From Clostridium sp. (lineage in GTDB: Bacteria; Bacillota; Clostridia; Clostridiales; Clostridiaceae): a stretch of 34,833 bases of DNA. This document shows, in pieces, positions 25,870-33,110 of this stretch; the stretch's first letter is position 1, and every line of letters begins with the position of its first letter. The DNA lies in contig NZ_JAHAIF010000029.1 in assembly GCF_018372875.1 (NCBI RefSeq), positions 1-34,833 of the forward strand, written 5' to 3'. The position numbers were made by a program, and so were the translations under genes. The notes beneath the pieces are model-generated. The model worked only from the letters and a program-made list of their open reading frames with translations. It did not search any database and was not told the origin of the DNA.

Positions 25870-25908
25870 GGAAAATATAAAATCAAGGATAATAATTCTA
25901 TATTTTCC
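25870..25908 (+). ncRNA. Upstream hairpin of a possible plus-strand small RNA
   Basis: GGAAAATATA and TATATTTTCC are exact reverse complements around a 19-base loop. The hairpin lies 16 bases before the larger terminator-like hairpin on the same strand. It fits no gene and may be chance in AT-rich DNA. Confidence 0.3.
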
Positions 25909-25923
25909 TTACCTTTAGTATGA

Positions 25924-26002
25924 GTGGGGTGGATATTTGTTTTGATGTGACTTGGAGGGCAGCGACGGAACAAGCAAAATAAATATCCACCCCACCTTTT
26001 TT
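25924..26002 (+). ncRNA. Large intergenic hairpin with U-tract, possible small RNA 3' end
   Basis: GTGGGGTGGATATTT (25924-25938) and its exact complement (25981-25995) form a 15-bp stem that extends another six pairs (GTTTTG with CAAAAT). The loop of 30 bases is unusually GC-rich and purine-rich (GGAGGGCAGCGACGGAAC). On the plus strand the stem is followed by CTTTTTT. No plus-strand gene ends here, so it could terminate an unannotated small RNA, or be a structured element acting on the converse strand. Confidence 0.4.
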
Positions 26003-26675
26003 ATTTAAAAAGTTCCTCTTCTAATGCTTCTAAATTCAATATTTTTATTGATGACCTATCAAATTCTATTAATTCATCTTCCCTTAATTTTATTAATTCT
26101 CTTGAAAATGATGGTCTTGGAATTCCTAAATATGATGATATATCTTCTTTACTACTCTTTAATTTAATAACATCACTTTGCTGACTTTTTTGTAATTCCA
26201 ATATAAAATTTATCACCTTTTCTCTTACACTTTTAAATGCTAAACTTTTCACTTTATTATTTAACATAAAAACTTTGTCACTTAATAATGATACAAAGTT
26301 TTCTAGTATTTTTTCTTCCCTTACACATAGCCTTAATATTTCATTTTTATTAACAAATAAAATTTTACTATCTGTTGTAGATATAATTGTGGCTGGATAT
26401 GTACTCTCTTTTGAAAAAACTAAAGCCTCTCCAAAGACATCACCACACTTTAATCTCTTTACAATTATACTGTTACCACTTGGATAAATTCTTTGTATTT
26501 CTATAACTCCCTCTAAAATTAATCCTATGCTACTACACTCCTCTTCCTCGTTTGCAATTATACTACCTCTTTTATACTCTTCAAAGGAATATTTAATAGA
26601 TTCTAATATTTTCCCTATTTCTTCTGCTTTTAGTCCAGTAAAAAATTCATTCTTCTCAAGTAAATCTATATTCAA
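26001..26675 (-). CDS. hcpR: Crp/Fnr-family regulator, HcpR-like
   Basis: This 224-residue protein has an N-terminal cyclic-nucleotide-binding beta barrel (about 10-125; LEGVIEIQRIYPSGN, CGDVFGEALVF), a dimer helix, and a C-terminal winged helix (SSYLGIPRPSFSRELIKLRE). HcpR-type regulators sense NO, in studied cases through haem, and activate hcp. The gene neighbour and the palindromic site before hcp support that name; I call it by context, not by a proven haem ligand. The start is TTG at 26675 with AGGAG seven bases upstream. It is divergent from the small Cys-rich gene at 26772, so it might also act on that promoter. Confidence 0.82.
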   Translation of the reverse strand: MNIDLLEKNEFFTGLKAEEIGKILESIKYSFEEYKRGSIIANEEEECSSIGLILEGVIEIQRIYPSGNSIIVKRLKCGDVFGEALVFSKESTYPATIISTTDSKILFVNKNEILRLCVREEKILENFVSLLSDKVFMLNNKVKSLAFKSVREKVINFILELQKSQQSDVIKLKSSKEDISSYLGIPRPSFSRELIKLREDELIEFDRSSIKILNLEALEEELFK

Positions 26676-26711
26676 TATATCACTCCTATAAATAATTATT
26701 CTTTTTTAATA

Positions 26712-26740
26712 AAGACAATTTCAAGTTTTTCCTTTATAAT
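26712..26740 (+). promoter_or_regulatory. Promoter of the small Cys-rich protein gene
   Basis: AAGACA (26712-26717), a 17-base spacer and a perfect TATAAT (26735-26740), followed by AAAGGAGG and the ATG. The poor -35 could mean that an activator is needed, but no GTAAC-N4-GTTAC site is seen here. Confidence 0.55.
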
Positions 26741-26771
26741 ATCATTATATAAAACAAAGGAGGAATTTGAA

Positions 26772-27020
26772 ATGGGTTGTGGATGTTTAACAAAAGCTAA
26801 TAATGGTAATGATGGAAAAGCTATTGTTGATTTAGTGAGAAGTAAGGGTAAAGATAATTTTCCTTTAAGATATCTTTACAAAATAGATTGCTCATGTGGC
26901 AATACATTTACAATGAAAACTTTAGTAGATAAATGTGTTCATTGTAACATGACATATGGTGTTACACCATGTGGACAAAACGATAAAAATAATGTTAAAC
27001 CAGCTGGTATAAATTATTAA
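26772..27020 (+). CDS. Small Cys-rich protein, zinc-ribbon-like
   Basis: An 82-residue soluble protein of unknown function. It starts MGCGCLTK, then has DCSCGNTFTMKT and DKCVHCNMTYGVTPCGQ, so seven cysteines in total, four of them as two CxC/CxxC pairs spaced like a zinc ribbon. The N-terminal CGC could bind a further metal. AAAGGAGG lies eight bases before the ATG, so it is well translated, and it has its own promoter and terminator. It is divergent from the HcpR-like regulator, which hints at a redox or nitrosative role, but nothing in the sequence proves this. Confidence 0.78.
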   Translation: MGCGCLTKANNGNDGKAIVDLVRSKGKDNFPLRYLYKIDCSCGNTFTMKTLVDKCVHCNMTYGVTPCGQNDKNNVKPAGINY

Positions 27021-27049
27021 AAAAGATGAGGAGTTTATCCTCATCTTTT
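27021..27049. terminator. Bidirectional terminator
   Basis: AAAAGATGAGGA and TCCTCATCTTTT form a perfect 12-bp stem with a five-base loop between two converging genes (26772 plus, 27053 minus). A and T runs on both sides let it serve both. Confidence 0.9.
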
Positions 27050-27052
27050 CAT

Positions 27053-27697
27053 TTATCTTATTTTTACAGCTTCCTCATATTCAACATATGAATTTCTATC
27101 TACTATATTTCTTAAAATAAGCACCTGGACAAATGCAACTATAACATCAATAATTACATGTTGTTTAATAAATAGCGTAGATAAAATAATTAAATATCCT
27201 ACAATAATTACTGTTGATTTTAAAATTTTATTTTCTGAAACTCTACAAACCCATATACTACAAATTAATGCCAAGGCTACATGAAGGCTTGGACAACAAT
27301 TCACCGGTCTATCATTCTCATATATACTTCTTATCATGTTTGAAAACACATCATCACCAATAATAATTGGACGACTTACACTAGTCTGAAAAAATATAAA
27401 TATTACTAAAGCTGATAACATAGTTAACACTATACACTTAGCAAACTTATAAAATTCCTCATTATTTTTTGCATAAATATATATAAACGAGAACAAAACA
27501 AGTGCATACCACATATAGTATGGAATTACAAAATACTTAATAAGGGGTATTTTACTATCTAACGTTGTTGCTAGTGATACACTTTGTATATTTAATCCAT
27601 TTACAAGTTCATAACCTATTATAGTAATTAGGTATGCTATTACTAAAAATATAGCTTTTCTATCTTTTATAAATCTTTTAGCTATATCCATAACCAT
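27053..27697 (-). CDS. PAP2-family membrane phosphatase
   Basis: A 214-residue membrane protein with about six helices. The catalytic signature of the PAP2 superfamily is present: CCPSLHVALAL with the active His, and downstream IKQHVIIDVIVAF with the second His; the first motif (KxxxxxxRP) appears in weakened form near SVSRPIIIG and ENDRPVNCC. Such enzymes dephosphorylate lipid phosphates such as undecaprenyl pyrophosphate or phosphatidate at the outer face. The layout is like the inositol-phosphorylceramide-synthase/PAP2_3 group. A single-gene unit; the ATG has GGGAGAGG upstream. Substrate unknown. Confidence 0.82.
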   Translation of the reverse strand: MVMDIAKRFIKDRKAIFLVIAYLITIIGYELVNGLNIQSVSLATTLDSKIPLIKYFVIPYYMWYALVLFSFIYIYAKNNEEFYKFAKCIVLTMLSALVIFIFFQTSVSRPIIIGDDVFSNMIRSIYENDRPVNCCPSLHVALALICSIWVCRVSENKILKSTVIIVGYLIILSTLFIKQHVIIDVIVAFVQVLILRNIVDRNSYVEYEEAVKIR

Positions 27698-27833
27698 ATA
27701 TTTCCTCTCCCTATATCATAAATATAATAATCAATCCTTTTACTACTAATAATTATAGCACCTTGTCTAATTTTATTATCTTAATTTTATATTAATATTT
27801 CCTTAGTTACGTATATCTGCTAAAATTTAATTA

Positions 27834-29243
27834 TTATTTTCTTATTACACCAATTGCTTTTCCTAAAATATAAAATTCTTCATCTGGTGTAACAACTATA
27901 GGCTCATAATCATCATTTTCTGGCAACAATGTTATTGTAGTCTTAGTTAAACTTAATCTTTTTAATGTTGCACTTCCCTCTATATTCACTGCCACTATGT
28001 CTCCATTCATAGGAGCTTGAGTTTGCTCAATTACAACAAGATCTCCATCATTTATGTTGGCCTTTATCATAGAGTTCCCCTTTACTTTTAATATAAACTT
28101 CTTGTTTCCACCCTTAACCCAATACTTAGGTAAAGTAAAGGTATCTTGTTGTTCTGGAGATATAAGAATCGGCTCCCCTGCTGCTATATTATTGAAGACA
28201 GGAATCTGCTCTAATTCATCATCAGAGTACTTTTCATCTAACTCTCCTAATATCTTTTCCTCAAAGCCTGTATTTTCAATAGAGAAATCAAAGTTTCTTC
28301 TATGTTTCAAATCAAAAAACTTGTATTTTTCTTTTATATTAAACTCTTCATTAATTACTTGCTTATTATTTTTTTCTACTACATCCACTTTAAAATTGTA
28401 TATCTTTTTATTGTTACCAAATACCTTCTTAGCGTAAACTCTTCCTTTCTTTACAAGTTCAGAATAAATATTTTCTCCCTTATCTACGTCAATTCCTAAT
28501 GTAATTGTTCCATAAGACTTGTCCTTATATAAAGCTAATAAAAATTCTAACTCTAATTTAGATAGCCCCTCTACATTATCTATAAAAAGATGAACATATC
28601 CACTATCTTCCTTATTTATATTTTCAATAGCTAATCTTATTCTATCCTCTTCATCCACTAATCCCTTTTCCTTAAGAATTCTATTATAGTAACTATATAG
28701 AATGAACATTTCTGCCCTTGATGGAGAATTCTTTCTTAGCTTTAATGGTCCTCCCATTAAAGTCATAAACTCTTCAGCCTTATTTATATTATTATTCTTC
28801 ATATACTTTATTTCATTTAAAATTAAATATAAATTATCATTATTTAACTTATTGCATCTTTTAAAGCACCCAATTTTTATCCCCTCTTTAAGGATATCTA
28901 ATCTCTCATTTTGCTTTGCTAAAGCAGAACCATTGGAGTACTTTAGTATAAGTTCATTTAAGGTAATAAACTCAGGCTCCACATCTGATGATAATAAGGA
29001 GATATATTTATAATTATTATCAAATTTTACTTTATTAAATCTACTTTTTATTTTATCTAATAGACCTTTTTCCTTTTGAACAAATAAAATTTTATCCTCT
29101 TTTTCAAAGGCAAAATTATTAACTAAATTTAATATTCTATGTAAAAACGCTTCAGTTTTTCCTGTATTGCTTCTTCCTTTAACTATACTATTTTTGCAAG
29201 GTTTACCCTCTATAAATTTATTTTGTATATTAAGTAATTTCAT
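27834..29243 (-). CDS. SF1-helicase-like ATPase half fused to a LexA-type autocleavage (S24) domain
   Basis: A 469-residue soluble protein of unusual design. Residues 1-240 resemble the first RecA-like domain of UvrD/Rep helicases: Walker A GRSNTGKT (23-30), then HLFIDNVEGLSKLELEFL (218-235) where UvrD has VDEAQDLS, so the catalytic Glu is replaced by Asn223. No second RecA domain follows. Residues about 340-469 are a complete LexA C-terminal domain: Ala355-Gly356 cleavage site (NNIAAGEPI), Ser391 (KGNSMIKA), Lys428 (ATLKRL) and the ending GKAIGVIRK. LexA's DNA-binding domain is absent. DNA-damage-triggered self-cleavage may release the ATPase-like part. The promoter carries a Fur-like site; no LexA box is seen. 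Confidence 0.85.
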   Translation of the reverse strand: MKLLNIQNKFIEGKPCKNSIVKGRSNTGKTEAFLHRILNLVNNFAFEKEDKILFVQKEKGLLDKIKSRFNKVKFDNNYKYISLLSSDVEPEFITLNELILKYSNGSALAKQNERLDILKEGIKIGCFKRCNKLNNDNLYLILNEIKYMKNNNINKAEEFMTLMGGPLKLRKNSPSRAEMFILYSYYNRILKEKGLVDEEDRIRLAIENINKEDSGYVHLFIDNVEGLSKLELEFLLALYKDKSYGTITLGIDVDKGENIYSELVKKGRVYAKKVFGNNKKIYNFKVDVVEKNNKQVINEEFNIKEKYKFFDLKHRRNFDFSIENTGFEEKILGELDEKYSDDELEQIPVFNNIAAGEPILISPEQQDTFTLPKYWVKGGNKKFILKVKGNSMIKANINDGDLVVIEQTQAPMNGDIVAVNIEGSATLKRLSLTKTTITLLPENDDYEPIVVTPDEEFYILGKAIGVIRK

Positions 29244-29279
29244 ATATTCTGTCCTCTTCTAAAAAAATCTTATATTTAT

Positions 29280-29308
29280 ATAATAAAGGAAAATGATTAT
29301 CTTTTCAA
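29280..29308 (-). promoter_or_regulatory. Promoter with Fur-like site for the ATPase-LexA fusion gene
   Basis: On the minus strand TTGAAA (29303-29308), 17 bases and TATTAT (29280-29285). The spacer contains GATAATCATTTTC (29289-29301), identical over 13 bases to the site before the ABC operon. The second Fur half-site is weaker. Confidence 0.5.
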
Positions 29309-29352
29309 AATTATTTTCACTAAAAAATTTTCCTTAACTTTTCCCACCATTA

Positions 29353-30222
29353 CTACTCTTTTCTTTCTCTTAGTGAAAAAATACTTCCTAAGAAAATAGT
29401 TAAACAAATAATACTGGTAATAGAAATTATTATAGCCATAAATTTAGCCAAGTTAGATACAGGACTTATATCCCCAAAGCCTATTGTTGTGAATGTTACT
29501 ATAGTATAGTAAAACAAATCGAAATTATTAGGATTTGAAGAAAAAGCTCCTTTATCTATTATATTAGTTAAAGAAACCCCCAAAAATAAGTTTATAACTA
29601 TCATAGTAACTATGGACATGGCTGCAATAAATACTTGAAAAAATCCACCTCTATCCTTTCTATCAAACTTTATATACCTTGGATTTCTCATTATTTTTAG
29701 TAACAACTTCATATTTAAAAAGTAGCTTATTGTAATTCCCAATGCACCAGATAAAGTATATTTATTTAATTCATTTGGAAAAACTATAAGTATCATTACA
29801 TAAGAGGATATTATAAAATAAGTAAGTAAAAAATCCCCCTTTATACTTTTATCAACTCCCATACTCATATACCTATGAAGGTTAGAGCTCAATAAAAGTA
29901 TATATCCCATTAAATAATGCACAATTATAACTCCTACTATAATAACAGTAGTTTTAAAAATCAGGTCTAATTCAATAGAAAAATATAATTTTACATACTT
30001 TAATACAATAGTATATATAGAAAGTAAATTAAACATTTCTGTAATAATTATCATTCCACCTTGGGTTATCCTTACAAGAAAATCCCCCTCTGTCCATAGA
30101 CTTTTATAAGTAAGATTAATTCTCTTAATTCCATACTTAAAATATTCTTTTGTTCTATCCACATTATCAAAAGCCATTAAAATAAATATAATTATAGTTA
30201 ATATAGTAATTATTACAATCAT
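29353..30222 (-). CDS. Potassium channel family protein
   Basis: About 289 residues from the ATG at 30222, where GGAGG lies eight bases upstream; the ATG at 30237 overlaps that ribosome site. About six or seven hydrophobic segments precede a pore module near the C-terminus: FTTIGFGDISPVSNLAKFMA contains the K+ filter TIGFGD, followed by a last helix (IIISITSIICLTIFLGSI). So it belongs to the two-helix-pore ion channel family with extra N-terminal helices. No regulatory RCK or nucleotide-binding domain follows. It lies between the UDG-like and ATPase-LexA genes, 109 bp from the latter, with its own ribosome site. Confidence 0.8.
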   Translation of the reverse strand: MIVIITILTIIIFILMAFDNVDRTKEYFKYGIKRINLTYKSLWTEGDFLVRITQGGMIIITEMFNLLSIYTIVLKYVKLYFSIELDLIFKTTVIIVGVIIVHYLMGYILLLSSNLHRYMSMGVDKSIKGDFLLTYFIISSYVMILIVFPNELNKYTLSGALGITISYFLNMKLLLKIMRNPRYIKFDRKDRGGFFQVFIAAMSIVTMIVINLFLGVSLTNIIDKGAFSSNPNNFDLFYYTIVTFTTIGFGDISPVSNLAKFMAIIISITSIICLTIFLGSIFSLRERKE

Positions 30223-30274
30223 ATGCCTCACCTCCATGTGCTAAGTTACACATGATATAATATGTGGGGATACA

Positions 30275-31006
30275 TTAAAATATTTCTTTTATATGTTCTA
30301 TCATCTTTTCTTTGTTATCTTCATATTGCTTTTTTCTATTTCCATTTGCACCAGAAGGATGAGGAAATCCTTTTAAAACATATTTTTCATCTATTATTCC
30401 TTCTTTTATAAACTTATCTAACACCTCTTCTACAGCTTTTCCTAGTGGAATAATTAAAACATTTTCTAAATTAGAAAGTTCATCTAAAAAAATATTCTCT
30501 ATATATTTCATTAAAATTGGAGTTTTTAGAATCTTTGGGGTGTGCCCTGTATAATTATTACCATCTACAAAAACTGAATAAGGTATAAGTGAAATTGTAT
30601 GTAAAAGATAGTCTTTATTCTTAAAAAGCTCACTGCAACTATTTATTCCTAATGCATCATTTAAATATATTCCATCTAACATACTTATTATATTATTTCT
30701 TAGACTACCACTAAATCTAGCTGCAACCTTGCAATTATAACTTATTTCATCAATAGATAATCCATTTTCTATTCCTTTTCTTGCTTCTACAATTGCTGCA
30801 TTCATCTGTTGAAATCCTGGTGTTATGCCTACAATAAATACCTTGGCCTTTGGGTTTATGTATTCATTATGAGGAGCATAGTATATTTCAACCTTTCCTT
30901 CTTTTTGAATTAAGAAATCATTTATTAACAACTCTTCTTTTGAATATTTGCTTTTAATGGGTAACTTTTTTATAACCTCAATATAATCTTTTAAAAATTT
31001 TCTCAT
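30275..31006 (-). CDS. Uracil-DNA glycosylase-fold protein
   Basis: This 243-residue protein has the two signatures of the UDG superfamily: VFIVGITPGFQQM (about 75-87), the family GxxPG-type motif, and GFPHPSGANGNRKKQY near the end, the DNA-contact HPS motif. The usual first-motif catalytic Asp/Asn is not in its standard place, so activity on uracil is uncertain and it may be a divergent subgroup. It is 53 bp upstream of the channel gene. The start at 31006 has AGGAGG eight bases upstream. DNA repair or base-excision is the general expectation. Confidence 0.72.
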   Translation of the reverse strand: MRKFLKDYIEVIKKLPIKSKYSKEELLINDFLIQKEGKVEIYYAPHNEYINPKAKVFIVGITPGFQQMNAAIVEARKGIENGLSIDEISYNCKVAARFSGSLRNNIISMLDGIYLNDALGINSCSELFKNKDYLLHTISLIPYSVFVDGNNYTGHTPKILKTPILMKYIENIFLDELSNLENVLIIPLGKAVEEVLDKFIKEGIIDEKYVLKGFPHPSGANGNRKKQYEDNKEKMIEHIKEIF

Positions 31007-31464
31007 ATGTTATCCTCCTATTGTCTATACTCTTTAATAATATAATTTCCATTAAGTGAAAAAGCATTTATAAAATTGGAATAAGATTATGTAACATATT
31101 ATTTAGTTATAACATAATATATATTATAAATTTAACTTCATTAATAATAAAACATTTCAATATTTTCCAACTACTTTCTCCAACATCTAATACTCTCAAG
31201 ATTTTTGTGGGATAAATATAAATTATCCCACATTTAACAATCATATATATGTTTACAGTACTTAATAACACTATTGCATTAATAAAAATAACAGTTAATG
31301 AGTCATTCAGCTTATGTTGCTTCACCTATTCTTATTTCTTATAAAGATTTATAAAAAAAATGTAATAATACCTTTGATTTATAGCTAATTGAAATTTTAT
31401 AATTTCTAGACAATAAAAACAAAAAAACTGCTCTAAGGCAGTTTTTTGTGTTTATTAATTACTA
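31007..31464. other. Intergenic region with one 9-bp hairpin
   Basis: No supported gene. GTGGGATAA (31207-31215) and TTATCCCAC (31223-31231) form a perfect hairpin with a 7-base loop and no U-run; its role is unknown. The prs terminator occupies 31421-31447. Confidence 0.5.
31421..31447 (-). terminator. Terminator of the PRPP synthetase gene
   Basis: AAAAAACTGC and GCAGTTTTTT form a 10-bp stem with a six-base loop, 17 bp past the stop codon. It ends in a T-run on the minus strand. Confidence 0.88.
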
Positions 31465-32556
31465 TTACTCTCTAAGTAAATTATGAATTACTTGTGTAGC
31501 ATCCATATATTTAGCTATAGACTTACCACTATGTAATCTATTTACTATTCTAGCTAAGAATTCTGACATATCTACTCTTTCAAACCATTTAGCTTCTAGT
31601 AATTGTTCAGGTATATATGTTAAGTTAGTTGAATAAATCTTTGATATAGTACCATCTTCATAGTACTTATTGAACTTCTCTAACCCTTCTGTAAAGAAAG
31701 CAAATGTAGCAGCTACATATACATTTCTAGCATTTCTCTTCTTTAATTCTCTAGCTATATCAAGAACAGATTCTCCTGAAGCTATCATATCATCAACTAT
31801 TAATACGTCTTTTCCTGCAACGTCTCTTCCCATATATTCATGTTGAACTATTGGATTCTTTCCATTTATAACAGTTGAATGATCTCTTCTCTTATAGAAT
31901 AAGCCTACATCTACCCCTAATACACTTGAATAATAAATTGCTCTATCCATAGCTCCTGTATCAGGACTTATAACTAGTAACTTATCCTTATCTAATTCTA
32001 AATCTTTTTCCTGTGATACAAGTGTTTTAACTATATCATATGTAGGATAGAAGTTTTCAAATGATAATAAAGGTACTGCATTTTGAATATTAGGGTCATG
32101 AACGTCAAATGTGATTATTTCATCTACACCTAATCTTTCAAGCTCTTGAAGTGCTAAAGCACAATCTAAAGATTCTCTTCCCTTTCTTCTATGTTGTCTT
32201 GATTCATAAAGTAATGGCATGATTACTGTTATTCTTGCAGCCTTACCTCTTATTGCAGCAACAGTTCTCTTGATATCTTGAAAATGTTCGTCTGGTCCCA
32301 TATTATGCTCAAATCCAAACATTTTATATGTACAACTATAGTTTCCGATATCACATAAAATATAAATATCTTTACCTCTTACAGTTTCAGATATCTTAAC
32401 TTTACCTTCACCGTTAGCAAATCTTACTTCATTTAAAGGTATGATATAAGAGTCTTTGTTATCTCTCTCTTCTTGTATAAATTTATTTACAGCATCTCCT
32501 AGTTCGACACAGCTTTTTAGTGCTATTATGCCAAGATCATGATTCAATTCACTCAT
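31465..32556 (-). CDS. prs: Ribose-phosphate pyrophosphokinase (PRPP synthetase)
   Basis: Makes PRPP from ribose 5-phosphate and ATP for nucleotide, His and Trp synthesis. At 363 residues it is about 45 longer than the usual 315. It carries FANGEGKVKI (usual FSDGE), the ATP-binding ESRQHRRKGRESL, DVHDPNIQNAVP, VISPDTGAMDRA and YKRRDHSTV, and the PRPP loop VLIVDDMIASGES. The usual loop reads VDDMIDTAGT, so this is a divergent group. The length difference comes mostly from the N-terminal region and from GKNPIVQHEYMGRD-type inserts. It is a single-gene unit with AAGGAG before the ATG. Whether another prs exists elsewhere cannot be seen here. Confidence 0.9.
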   Translation of the reverse strand: MSELNHDLGIIALKSCVELGDAVNKFIQEERDNKDSYIIPLNEVRFANGEGKVKISETVRGKDIYILCDIGNYSCTYKMFGFEHNMGPDEHFQDIKRTVAAIRGKAARITVIMPLLYESRQHRRKGRESLDCALALQELERLGVDEIITFDVHDPNIQNAVPLLSFENFYPTYDIVKTLVSQEKDLELDKDKLLVISPDTGAMDRAIYYSSVLGVDVGLFYKRRDHSTVINGKNPIVQHEYMGRDVAGKDVLIVDDMIASGESVLDIARELKKRNARNVYVAATFAFFTEGLEKFNKYYEDGTISKIYSTNLTYIPEQLLEAKWFERVDMSEFLARIVNRLHSGKSIAKYMDATQVIHNLLRE

Positions 32557-32718
32557 TGATTTCTCTCCTTTTCATTTAAATCCCAAATATATTATATATC
32601 AAAAAATGCTGTAATGGAAATAATTATGTACGAAATTTTGACAAATTATTCTACAATCACACCAAATTCATATTCTAAAACAATTATATCTCCCTTTCTC
32701 CCACAATATATGAACCTG

Positions 32719-32883
32719 TTAGTCATCACTACATACACAAAATGAATGCTGAAGTGCTACATATTCCTCTTTTGTTAAGCTTTTTAAATAATCATCAAAA
32801 TGATCCTCGGAGCAAAAGTTTCCTATCTTGTTAGAAAAGTAATCTTCCTTCAATTTCTTATTACAATATAAACACTTTTTCAT
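32719..32883 (-). CDS. Small Cys-rich protein, treble-clef-like finger
   Basis: 54 residues from the ATG at 32883 (GGAGG seven bases upstream); a longer in-frame reading to 32943 has no ribosome site. The sequence has CLYCNKKL, then NFCSEDHFDDYL, a C-x2-C ... C-x4-H-like arrangement as in small zinc fingers (compare MYM- or FCS-like fingers). It ends in FCVCSDD, an acidic tail with two more cysteines. Function unknown. It is 162 bp upstream of prs on the same strand. Confidence 0.65.
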   Translation of the reverse strand: MKKCLYCNKKLKEDYFSNKIGNFCSEDHFDDYLKSLTKEEYVALQHSFCVCSDD

Positions 32884-33110
32884 TCTACTTCCTCCATATT
32901 GTTTTTTTCTTTTATTTTCTACATTATCAAAACAAGTATTCACTATTAAATATATATTAAAATCCCGTTTTTCTTAATATTTTTTAATAGAATTATAATA
33001 TCCCCTTATATATTTATCAAAATGTAAAAAAAAGATTATAATCTACAATTTACAATAATTTTATTATAAAATATTGTACCATAGTAGTTTTTTACAAAGG
33101 AGAAACAACA

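Noticed and set aside
29244..29352. LexA/SOS box upstream of the ATPase-LexA fusion gene
   Set aside because: No GAAC-N4-GTTC type palindrome is present between the gene and its neighbour, so self-regulation in the classical SOS manner is not supported.
31107..31325. 72-residue minus-strand reading frame
   Set aside because: GTG start without ribosome site, extreme AT content, a perfect hairpin inside, and no family resemblance.
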